Source: Chloroflexota bacterium
GTDB lineage: Bacteria > Chloroflexota > Anaerolineae > Anaerolineales > Villigracilaceae
NCBI GenBank assembly: GCA_013388855.1
Contig: JACAEM010000016.1
Location: 124,001-188,000, forward strand
Reading direction: 5' to 3'
Length of the DNA: 64,000 bases
Below, piece after piece: positions 51,420 to 58,725 of the stretch (within the stretch, counting starts at the first letter, position 1; each line of letters opens with the position of its first letter). The notes below the pieces were generated by a model. The model ran no database searches, was not told the DNA's origin, and worked only from the letters and a program-made list of their open reading frames with translations. Both the position numbers and the translations under genes were made by a program.

Positions 51420-53123
51420 ATGAAAGTATTTTTTGACCGCATCTTGAATGTCCCCACATCTGATCCTGACGATACGCGTCGTCGCCGGGTGCTCAATATC
51501 CTCCTGCTGGGTACATTCGCAGCTGCGGTTCTGGGGCTGGTTGGTATCCTTATTGCGGGGGCGGTGGCACAGGTCAGTGAGGCGGATTTCCGAGTCCTGC
51601 TATTCGGGGCGGTGGGCGCCATTTTGGGTACCGCCGGAATCTACCAGGTCAATAGGCGATACTCCGGACGCTTCGCCGCGTTGCTCTTCCTGTTAATGTT
51701 GACCGCCGTTTTTTCGGTCAGCGACAGCCCCGAGCAACTTTCGAATGGACGCTCGCTTTTTATCTTTACCATTCCCATCACGGTCTCCAGTCTCATCCTT
51801 GCATCGCAGGCCAGTTTCCTCTTCGCAATCATCAGTAGCGCGATCATCTCCGGACTGGCAATGTCCATCGGACAACCGATTAACATTTTTGCGGTCATCG
51901 GTTTCTTCATGCTCGCCCTCGTTTCATGGCTGACAGCGCGCAGTCTTGAAACGGCACTGGATGAACTGCGAACCATCAATGCAAACCTCGACCGGGTGGT
52001 AGTGGAACGCACGGAGGCGCTGGCGGCGTCACTTGAGCGCGAACGCATCGAAGCAGGTCGCAATCAGGCCATCCTCGACTCGATTGCCGACGGGGTGATT
52101 GTTTTCGATCGGCGATGGAACGCCACCCTGGCAAACCCCGCCATCAGGGGCATGCTCGAAATTCCGCAAGAGATGATCGTCGGCAAAAACTTCCGGGAAC
52201 TCATCGATCACCCCAAACTTGCCTCCAAGAGCCGCCACCTGCTACTTGCCATGGTCGAGCACGATACGCAACCCATCGGTTTTCGCGTCGAATGGGCAGG
52301 AAAAACGCTATCCGTCAGCGCCGCTCAGGTATACAACGACAGGGGCGATAATATCGGCACCGTCATCGTCTTCCGTGATTTTACACGCGAAGCCGAGGTC
52401 GAACGAATGAAGAGCACATTCGTTGCCATGGTATCGCACGAATTGCGCACACCACTCAACGCCATTCTCGGATATGCAGAAATGTTCAAGGAAGCCATTT
52501 ACGGGCCGATGAACGAAAAACAGGTCAACATGGCTGACCGGATTATAAAGAACACACAACGGCTGCTCGGCTTGATTAACGACCTGCTTGATCAGGCACA
52601 AATGGAGGCAGGAAAGCTGACCATCCAAATGGCGCCAGTCAGGCTGTCGGAATTGCTCGACAACCTCCATTCCGTGATGGACAAGACCGCCTCGGACAAA
52701 GGCTTGAAGTTGGTCAGCGAAATCCAGGACGACCTCCCCGCCATTGTCAACGGCGATGCAACACGCCTGCAACAAATCCTGGTCAACCTGGTGAACAACG
52801 CCGTTAAATTCACCGACCAGGGATTGGTGCTTGTCAGGCTGTTTCGCTCCGCCGAGACCCGGTGGGGCATCGAAGTGACCGACACCGGGCGCGGCATCCC
52901 CGAAGCGGAAATTCCGCATATTTTTGAGTCCTTCCGGCAGGTGGAGGGAACCACCACACGCGTCCACGGCGGATTCGGGCTGGGACTCTCCATCGTCAAA
53001 CAATTGGTCCAGTTGATGAACGGAGAAATCAATGTACACAGCGTAGTGGATAAAGGAACGACATTTACGATTACCCTGCCGATGGTCACATCAACAGAGT
53101 TGGTGCGAAATTGGAGGAATTGA
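51420..53123 (+). CDS. Membrane sensor histidine kinase with PAS domain
   Basis: A 567-aa hybrid-free sensor kinase. Four or five membrane helices lie between residues 25 and 172, followed by a coiled-coil (about 175-215) and a PAS domain (215-325, ILDSIADGVIVFDRRWNATL). The HisKA box has the phospho-acceptor H340 (FVAMVSHELRTPLNAILG). The HATPase domain has its N (NLVNNAVKF), G1 (DTGRGIP) and G2 (GFGLGLSIVKQL) boxes. The signal is unknown. It begins 6 nt after the cyclase gene and is probably on the same transcript. Confidence 0.88.
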   Translation: MKVFFDRILNVPTSDPDDTRRRRVLNILLLGTFAAAVLGLVGILIAGAVAQVSEADFRVLLFGAVGAILGTAGIYQVNRRYSGRFAALLFLLMLTAVFSVSDSPEQLSNGRSLFIFTIPITVSSLILASQASFLFAIISSAIISGLAMSIGQPINIFAVIGFFMLALVSWLTARSLETALDELRTINANLDRVVVERTEALAASLERERIEAGRNQAILDSIADGVIVFDRRWNATLANPAIRGMLEIPQEMIVGKNFRELIDHPKLASKSRHLLLAMVEHDTQPIGFRVEWAGKTLSVSAAQVYNDRGDNIGTVIVFRDFTREAEVERMKSTFVAMVSHELRTPLNAILGYAEMFKEAIYGPMNEKQVNMADRIIKNTQRLLGLINDLLDQAQMEAGKLTIQMAPVRLSELLDNLHSVMDKTASDKGLKLVSEIQDDLPAIVNGDATRLQQILVNLVNNAVKFTDQGLVLVRLFRSAETRWGIEVTDTGRGIPEAEIPHIFESFRQVEGTTTRVHGGFGLGLSIVKQLVQLMNGEINVHSVVDKGTTFTITLPMVTSTELVRNWRN

Positions 53124-53488
53124 TGGACGAACTGGCTTTGATTATCGAAGATGATGAAGACCTTGCAAATATCTTTGCGGAGGCGTTGCGCGGCATCGGG
53201 TATGAAGTGGAAATCCTGCCGGATGGAAGGGTCGCGCAGGAAAGACTGAGAACCGGAACCGAGCCTTTCATCATCCTGCTCGACATGCACCTGCCGCATA
53301 TTTCAGGCGGGGAACTTTTAACAGAAATGAAGCAGGAGAAACGCTTTGAAAAAACAACGATCATCATCACCACTGCCGACGCACGCATGGGCGAGATGTA
53401 TCGCGATCAGGTGGATTTCGTGCTAATCAAACCAATTTCTTTTGTGCAATTACGAGACTTGACCGCCAGGTTGAAGCCAAAACAATAA
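53123..53488 (+). CDS. Single-domain response regulator
   Basis: A 121-aa receiver domain without output domain. The acidic pocket is D10/D11 (LIIEDDEDL), the phospho-acceptor D54 (ILLDMHLP) and the conserved Lys K103 (LIKPIS). The start is the ATG at 53123, overlapping the kinase stop by one base (TGATG). It probably acts as a phosphorelay or protein-interaction partner of the kinase. A terminator follows 5 nt after the stop. Confidence 0.88.
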   Translation: MDELALIIEDDEDLANIFAEALRGIGYEVEILPDGRVAQERLRTGTEPFIILLDMHLPHISGGELLTEMKQEKRFEKTTIIITTADARMGEMYRDQVDFVLIKPISFVQLRDLTARLKPKQ

Positions 53489-53493
53489 AAGGG

Positions 53494-53532
53494 AACTCCG
53501 GGGTATTTTGGAATGTCCTGGAGTTTCTTTTT
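53494..53532 (+). terminator. Rho-independent terminator of the terpenoid/kinase operon
   Basis: AACTCCGGGG pairs with CCTGGAGTT around a loop and is followed by TCTTTTT. It marks the end of the six-gene unit. Confidence 0.7.
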
Positions 53533-53535
53533 AAT

Positions 53536-55137
53536 TTAATCGGCGTAATACGGTGAACAGTAATATTCCTCCCCGCCCGGCACAGTTACCTTGAATGGAT
53601 ACTCATCACCAATAAACTCGTACTCAGCAAGGCTATCCTTCACCTTCTCAAAAGCGCGATCCGCGCGGATGCGGGAGAGGTGAAAGGATTGCCAGGGAAG
53701 GGCAACATCCGTTTCGCGGTCGTGGTTTCGGCACGTCAGCGCCGCACCGATCTTTTCGCGGACAGAGGCAGGCAGGGATTCGCCCCCAAAAGCCTCCACT
53801 AACGGCGGGACAGCGTCATCCGACAGCTCAACAAAATATTGATTATCCAACTCAACCCGTCCATTGGAAGTATTGGAAGGCTTCCCCAATCCATCGACTT
53901 CGCGCTGGATATTGTGCCTGACAATGAACGCATCCACATTCAGCACATTCAACGAAACCACAAATCCCAGCAAAGCCAGAAGCATGGCAAGCGCGACAAC
54001 CCGTTCGCGGCGCAGAATCTCCAGCACGACGACCACGACAAGAAGCAAAGCAAGCCAGATCATGAACACATGCGTGTACGTCCGCAGGCGGGAGAAACCA
54101 TAGGCAGTTTCATACAGAACCAGTCGCTGAAAAGCGGAGACCAGCATCACAAGCACCAACCCCACCAGGGCAACGCCGAGTCCAGAGAATACACGTCGTT
54201 GCGTTTCCGTTTCACGGCGGGTGATGGCTCCCAGCCCGAGTAACATCAGCAGGCTGAAAAATGCCACTATGACAAGTTCTCCAAATCCCCTGCGGGCATA
54301 CTCGGAATATGTGTAGCCTGTAAAACTGATATTTACCTGCCCGCCAAAGAAATACTGGAATTGAACGACTACGAAGGAAGCAAACAAAACTCCCACGCTT
54401 CCCAGCACAATTGCCGCTTCGGTGAAACCCAGAAACGGGGAAATCATTGACTTGTCCTCGGAAATCTTTTCATCTGCGTTCTTCGCGGCATGTAGGAACG
54501 TTCCCGCCAGGGCATAAGCGAAGACCAAAATATACGCCAGGCGGAAAATATATTCCGGCAGGTTGTCAATGTTGAACAACTCGACGAAATCATCCAGCCG
54601 TTTGGCAAAGACCACATCCGCCGAGGCAAGGATGGAGGCAAAAACCGCGACCACCGGCAGGGCAATGACAATTCCGCGCACGATGGGCCAGACACGGGAA
54701 TCCCGCTTCGGGCTCCCCTCGGGCTGCTCCCGTTTCACCTCTCCCGCGAACCCCAAAGGACGCGCGAGCATACTCCCAAACAGGCGGAAGTAGCCGAACA
54801 AATAATCGAGCAGTCCATAGTTCAACCAGCGCCCACCCAGATAGGTCATGGTAAAAACACCCATTAAAAAGACGATCATCACCACAGAGAGGAAGACCGT
54901 CATCGGTTCGAGACGGAGGAAAGTCATCGCGGCGAGGAACGCGATGGGCAGCAGGAGCAGGCTCGAGCGTGGATGGAGACGAAGCCCGTCCGCCCGGAGG
55001 AAGAAGATCCCGGTAGCGAGACAGAGCGTAACGTAAATGGCAAAATTGACGCCGAGGGGTTTCTCCCAAAACAGGAAATCGAACGTCCAGCCGAGCAGGA
55101 CGACAATGAACCAGAAACGGTTCGGGTTGGCTTTCAT
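53536..55137 (-). CDS. DUF4173-like polytopic membrane protein
   Basis: A 533-aa membrane protein with about twelve helices and a C-terminal soluble segment of about 110 residues. Features fit the DUF4173/DUF4153 group: FRLAYILVFAYALAG, GFTEAAIVLGSVGVLFASFVVVQFQYFFGG, YSEYARRGFGELVIVAFFSLLML and NVDAFIVRHNI near the end. The start was moved to the ATG at 55137, with GGAGG upstream. The function is unknown. It converges with the response regulator gene. Confidence 0.75.
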   Translation of the reverse strand: MKANPNRFWFIVVLLGWTFDFLFWEKPLGVNFAIYVTLCLATGIFFLRADGLRLHPRSSLLLLPIAFLAAMTFLRLEPMTVFLSVVMIVFLMGVFTMTYLGGRWLNYGLLDYLFGYFRLFGSMLARPLGFAGEVKREQPEGSPKRDSRVWPIVRGIVIALPVVAVFASILASADVVFAKRLDDFVELFNIDNLPEYIFRLAYILVFAYALAGTFLHAAKNADEKISEDKSMISPFLGFTEAAIVLGSVGVLFASFVVVQFQYFFGGQVNISFTGYTYSEYARRGFGELVIVAFFSLLMLLGLGAITRRETETQRRVFSGLGVALVGLVLVMLVSAFQRLVLYETAYGFSRLRTYTHVFMIWLALLLVVVVVLEILRRERVVALAMLLALLGFVVSLNVLNVDAFIVRHNIQREVDGLGKPSNTSNGRVELDNQYFVELSDDAVPPLVEAFGGESLPASVREKIGAALTCRNHDRETDVALPWQSFHLSRIRADRAFEKVKDSLAEYEFIGDEYPFKVTVPGGEEYYCSPYYAD

Positions 55138-55265
55138 ACAGACCTCCAGATAAAATTTTCGCAAGCATAGCCCTGTGAGGCTTGCGGAAACTCTCAAAAG
55201 GTATCACAAATCCGCAAAATACCTTGGAAACAGATTACAGATTGATGAGAACGAATTTCGGGCTA

Positions 55266-55294
55266 TTGACATCCGATTTGAAATGTGACATACT
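55266..55294 (+). promoter_or_regulatory. Sigma-70-like promoter of the small leader ORF
   Basis: A perfect -35 TTGACA and a CATACT -10 are separated by 17 nt. It is one of the few promoters in the window with a strong -35. Confidence 0.55.
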
Positions 55295-55351
55295 TTCGGC
55301 ATCATTCGGGGCAAACAAATTGAATCGCCATCCTATAGAAAGGAGGAGGTG

Positions 55352-55408
55352 ATGTCTCACATGGATAGTAGTAACAAACCCTGCGCTGTGGCATCCCTCC
55401 TCAAGTAA
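55352..55408 (+). CDS. 18-codon ORF (leader peptide or small peptide)
   Basis: The peptide is MSHMDSSNKPCAVASLLK. It has an unusually strong ribosome site (AAAGGAGGAGGTG) directly before the ATG. The 3' half of the ORF forms the left arm of an 11-bp hairpin, and a terminator follows. There are no runs of one codon that would point to classical amino acid attenuation. It could be a leader peptide, a short secreted or RiPP-like peptide, or part of a structured RNA. Confidence 0.45.
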   Translation: MSHMDSSNKPCAVASLLK

Positions 55409-55429
55409 TTGACAAGGTTGCCACAGCGC
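55383..55429 (+). promoter_or_regulatory. 11-bp hairpin overlapping the small ORF
   Basis: GCGCTGTGGCA in the ORF pairs perfectly with TGCCACAGCGC downstream of its stop. Ribosome position on the ORF would decide whether the hairpin forms. Confidence 0.5.
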
Positions 55430-55431
55430 GC

Positions 55432-55470
55432 CACGGAAGCCATCCATGTTTGGGTGGCTTCCTGGTTTTA
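55432..55470 (+). terminator. Terminator after the small ORF
   Basis: GGAAGCCA / TGGCTTCC, extended by flanking pairs, is followed by TTTTAA. It lies about 70 nt before the DUF2085 start codon. Confidence 0.6.
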
Positions 55471-55527
55471 ACCCCGCCCCTCTTCAATGATAATGCAAAC
55501 CTGCAATCTTTCTTGCACGCAATCGTA

Positions 55528-55533
55528 TATACT
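55528..55533 (+). promoter_or_regulatory. -10 element of a probable leaderless promoter (DUF2085 gene)
   Basis: TATACT ends 6 nt before the ATG at 55540. A second TATAAT overlaps the ATG itself and is too close to serve. Confidence 0.45.
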
Positions 55534-55539
55534 CATATA

Positions 55540-56388
55540 ATGAGTGAAATGGAACAGACAACCATACAATCCCCCCGTTTCAACAATTTAATACGCTGGC
55601 TCGTCCCACTGGCGGCTGTTATCACCTTTGCCGTCTGGTTCTACTATGCTCCGCCCGGTCTGCTTGGCAAGGCAGACGCGGTTGGCTACGCCATTTGCCA
55701 CCGCATCGACGAACGTTCCTTCCACATCCACGACCGGCAGCTTCCGCTGTGTGCACGCTGCACCGGCGAATTTTATGCCGCAGGTATCACCCTGCTTTTC
55801 TATGCTTTCGCCAGCAAAAAGAAGAGCGGCATGCCCGGCTGGGGGCTGGGAATTCCACTTCTGCTTTTCCTGGTTGCGTTCGGCGTGGACGGTACCAATT
55901 CCTATATCTACCTACTCAAACAGACATCCAACGGCGCTCTCGATGCGATCCCCAACCTTTACATCCCCAACAACACGTTGAGACTGCTCACCGGCAGCGG
56001 GATGGGGATCGCGCTGGCTTCGATTCTCTTCCCTGCGTTCAACCAGAGCGCGTGGAGGCAAGCCGATCCCGGGCGCGCGCTCGACTGGAAAAAACTGGGG
56101 ATACTTGTGGGCATTATTGCACTGATTGACCTGGTTATCCTCACAGAGCACCCTGCCGTGTTGTATCCCATCGCCATCCTCAGCGTGCTCGGGGTGCTGG
56201 CTCTGCTCATCAGCGTATTCAGCGTGGTTTGGATGCTCATCATGCGGCAGGAAAACGCCTTCGACTCGCTTTCGCAAATGTGGATGCCCTTCCTCGCCGG
56301 GACCACGCTCACCTTCCTCATGATCGCCGTCATCGACCTGCTCCGCTTCCAACTCACTGGAACCTGGGGCGCGTTCCCCCTGGGCTGA
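55540..56388 (+). CDS. DUF2085 membrane protein
   Basis: A 282-aa polytopic membrane protein. The DUF2085 signature is clear: GYAICHRIDERSFHIHDRQL followed by LCARCTGEFYAAG, with Cys and His residues that may bind a metal. About seven helices follow. The start is taken at MSEMEQ (55540), because the longer ORF begins in the leader region. No function is known for the family. The DUF4126 gene follows 18 nt downstream. Confidence 0.8.
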   Translation: MSEMEQTTIQSPRFNNLIRWLVPLAAVITFAVWFYYAPPGLLGKADAVGYAICHRIDERSFHIHDRQLPLCARCTGEFYAAGITLLFYAFASKKKSGMPGWGLGIPLLLFLVAFGVDGTNSYIYLLKQTSNGALDAIPNLYIPNNTLRLLTGSGMGIALASILFPAFNQSAWRQADPGRALDWKKLGILVGIIALIDLVILTEHPAVLYPIAILSVLGVLALLISVFSVVWMLIMRQENAFDSLSQMWMPFLAGTTLTFLMIAVIDLLRFQLTGTWGAFPLG

Positions 56389-56406
56389 TTCTCAACTGGA
56401 GGTTTT

Positions 56407-56976
56407 ATGCCGCAACTGCTCACCGGAATATTCACCGCATTCGGACTCTCCGCCAGCGCCGGGCTGAATGCCTACATTCCCCTGCTCATCGTCGGTCTGC
56501 TGGCCCGTTACACCGACCTGATCAAACTCAACGAGCCTTGGAATACGCTTTCCAACGCGTGGATCATCCTCCTGCTCTGCATCCTCGTCATCATCGAGAT
56601 GCTGGCAGACAAGGTCCCGGCGGTCAACCACATCAACGACCTAATTCAGACCATCGTCCGCCCCGCGGCAGGAGCGATTGCTTTCGCCGCCAGCGCCAAT
56701 GTGGTTACAGATGTCAGCCCCGTGCTGGCACTGGCATGCGGCTTGCTCGTCGCAGGGACCGTGCACGTCGCCAAGGCGGGGGTCGTGCGTCCCATGGTCA
56801 CTGCCACTACGGGCGGCGCGGGGAACACCCCGGTGTCCATTGCCGAGGACGTGATCTCTACAGCGCTGTCCATTGTGGCAGTCGTCCTGCCCATCCTCAT
56901 TGGCACCTTGCTGGTCGTGCTGGCTTCCTTCATCGTCTATTGGCTGTATAAACGCGCCAATAAAGAGACAACCTGA
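56407..56976 (+). CDS. DUF4126 membrane protein
   Basis: A 189-aa integral membrane protein of the DUF4126 family. The N-terminus FTAFGLSASAGLNAYIPLL is the family mark, and the middle has PAVNHINDLIQTIVRPAAGAI and a Gly/Ala-rich TTGGAGNTPVSIAEDVIS. About five helices. TGGAGG precedes the ATG. The function is unknown. It is probably co-transcribed with the DUF2085 gene. Confidence 0.8.
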   Translation: MPQLLTGIFTAFGLSASAGLNAYIPLLIVGLLARYTDLIKLNEPWNTLSNAWIILLLCILVIIEMLADKVPAVNHINDLIQTIVRPAAGAIAFAASANVVTDVSPVLALACGLLVAGTVHVAKAGVVRPMVTATTGGAGNTPVSIAEDVISTALSIVAVVLPILIGTLLVVLASFIVYWLYKRANKETT

Positions 56977-56982
56977 TATAAT
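56977..56982 (+). promoter_or_regulatory. -10 element upstream of the 46-aa membrane peptide
   Basis: A perfect TATAAT directly follows the TGA stop of the DUF4126 gene. It is 41 nt before the ATG at 57024. Confidence 0.5.
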
Positions 56983-57023
56983 CAGGCAATCATTTCATTC
57001 ATTCCAAAAGAGGAGTAGAAATC

Positions 57024-57164
57024 ATGAACGACCAGATGCCCCCCGTCGCTGAAGAACCCAAAAAGAACAACACGACCTTATACATCATCATTGGTGTTGT
57101 GGTGCTTTGTTGTTGCTGTCTCGTTGCCGCAGGAGCAGGTTATTGGGCTTGGAACAATCTTTAG
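57024..57164 (+). CDS. 46-aa single-helix membrane peptide with Cys cluster
   Basis: The ORF is absent from the supplied track. GAGGAG lies just upstream, and a TATAAT promoter precedes it. The peptide has a hydrophilic N-terminus (MNDQMPPVAEEPKKNNTT) and one membrane helix with four consecutive cysteines (IIIGVVVLCCCCLVAAGAGY), ending WAWNNL. Such Pro-rich plus CCCC helix peptides occur in Chloroflexota, in my experience; the function is unknown. A bidirectional terminator follows. Confidence 0.65.
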   Translation: MNDQMPPVAEEPKKNNTTLYIIIGVVVLCCCCLVAAGAGYWAWNNL

Positions 57165-57257
57165 TATCAACAATACTAAATTGACGGGTAAAAGCGGTAA
57201 ATTCAAGCCGTTTTCCCCTACATCCTCATGTTGTTCAAGCATTAGTTTTATTCTTCA

Positions 57258-57300
57258 AAACAAAGCGACCTCCGCTTTTACTGCGGAGGTCGCTTTGTTT
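57258..57300. terminator. Bidirectional terminator
   Basis: A perfect 18-bp stem (AAACAAAGCGACCTCCGC and its complement) with a 7-nt loop. Its plus-strand right arm ends in TTTGTTT. It overlaps the last codons of the convergent DUF402 gene. Confidence 0.85.
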
Positions 57301-57742
57301 CAAAGTATGCCTTCAATTCCTGCAAGGCAATCAAAGCCTTTTGTCTCAGTTCCGAATCTAGTCCCAACTCGTTGAATTCGTCTTCATCCAACACAGTCTG
57401 CCTCCCATTGGCCGAAACCCATAAATCCAATGCCAGATCAATGTACGAAACAACCCCATTGTCGAACATCGCCGGTTTGCCGACGTTGCAATACCAGCCT
57501 TTAACCCTGTCATCATCCCTGTCATGGATGGCAAAGATGTTGTACCAGCGATCAGTGTAATAGTATTCAACAAAACGGTCGCCTGTCTTAAAGACCACAT
57601 CCATAAACGGCATGTCGGCGCGGTCAAACAGCGCTTCCAGCACAAGTGTGGTCTCATCGCGGCTCAACAGGTTACCTATGTATTCATACGTCACTTCACC
57701 AGCAGGATTCTTTTTCTGCACCTTGATTTTCATCCCAGACAT
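57278..57742 (-). CDS. DUF402 domain protein
   Basis: A 154-aa protein of the DUF402/FomD-like family. The core is YYYTDRWYNIFAIHDRDDDRVKGWYCNVGKPAMF followed by YIDLALDLWV. Family members include nucleotide phosphate hydrolases that use divalent metals (Sa1684-type) and FomD; no firm role can be assigned. The start at 57742 has AAGG upstream; an alternative ATG at 57733 overlaps the ABC ATPase stop. It is the last gene of the thiamin operon, possibly handling a phosphate ester. Confidence 0.75.
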   Translation of the reverse strand: MSGMKIKVQKKNPAGEVTYEYIGNLLSRDETTLVLEALFDRADMPFMDVVFKTGDRFVEYYYTDRWYNIFAIHDRDDDRVKGWYCNVGKPAMFDNGVVSYIDLALDLWVSANGRQTVLDEDEFNELGLDSELRQKALIALQELKAYFETKRPPQ

Positions 57743-58725
57743 TCTACCTTAACCCGCGCCAAGATCGATTCCCCCACCTTCGGCGCATCATCAATATAGA
57801 CGTACAAACCAGTATCAAGCGTGACCTTGAACCGTTCCTGCTGGAAGATGATATCACTCACAACCCCTTGGAGAACATTCGCTTCTGACTCAGCCGGCAG
57901 CGGACGTGCCAGCAAATGGACCTTCTCTCCCTTCGAGTGTTTGTGCGTACACTGCACGGTAAAGTCACCGTATCGCGTTTCCACTTTCCGCTCATCACTC
58001 ACCACCCCTTCAAAGACATTTCCCAGTCCCAGAAACTTTGCCACATACGCAGATCCCGGATTCGACCACACGCCGGCAGGTGTTCCCTCTCGGAGAATCG
58101 CGCCATCGTGCAGGATCAAAATCCGGTCTGCCAGCGTGAAGGCTTCTTCCTGGTCATGAGTCACATAGATGGCAGGTATCTGTGTATGGTGCAGAATCGT
58201 ACGCAGTTCGTTGAGCAGGCCTTCGCGCAGAGTCCTGTCAAGGGCGCCGAGCGGTTCATCGAACATGAGCAGGCGGGGTTGAATGGCGAGGGCGCGGGCA
58301 AGTGCGACCCGCTGTTGTTCTCCGCCTGACAGGTCGGTGACTTTTCTTGTTCCAAACCCCGTCAGGTTAACCAATTCCAACGAACTGGCTACACGCCGAG
58401 CGATCTCCGTTTGTGGCAGGCGACGCATTTTCAACCCGAAAGCTACATTCTCGTTGACGTTGAGGTGAGGAAAAAGCGCGTAATCTTGAAAGACCAAACC
58501 GAAATCCCGGAGGTGAGGCGGGGTCGAAGTGAGGTCCATGCCGTTGAACGAGACAAAGCCTGCATCCGATTCCTCCAGTCCGGCAATGATTCGCAAGAGT
58601 GTGGATTTGCCGCTACCTGACGCGCCCAGCAGGCAGACCGTCTCGCCGGTGTCCACTTTGAAAGAAATGTCCTCGAGGAGCAGTTTGCCCTCATACGTCT
58701 TGAAGATGCGATGGACTTCGAGCAT
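57730..58725 (-). CDS. ABC transporter ATP-binding protein (ThiQ/FbpC-like)
   Basis: A 331-aa importer ATPase with all motifs: Walker A GASGSGKST, Q-loop VFQDYALFPH, signature LSGGEQQRVAL, Walker B LMFDEPLGALD and H-loop YVTHDQEEA. The C-terminal 90 residues form a TOBE-like regulatory domain, which ThiQ itself lacks and FbpC/PotA types have. Its place after the permease in the TPP-riboswitch operon supports thiamin (or thiamin precursor) import. It overlaps the permease by one base (TAATG). Confidence 0.85.
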   Translation of the reverse strand: MLEVHRIFKTYEGKLLLEDISFKVDTGETVCLLGASGSGKSTLLRIIAGLEESDAGFVSFNGMDLTSTPPHLRDFGLVFQDYALFPHLNVNENVAFGLKMRRLPQTEIARRVASSLELVNLTGFGTRKVTDLSGGEQQRVALARALAIQPRLLMFDEPLGALDRTLREGLLNELRTILHHTQIPAIYVTHDQEEAFTLADRILILHDGAILREGTPAGVWSNPGSAYVAKFLGLGNVFEGVVSDERKVETRYGDFTVQCTHKHSKGEKVHLLARPLPAESEANVLQGVVSDIIFQQERFKVTLDTGLYVYIDDAPKVGESILARVKVECLG

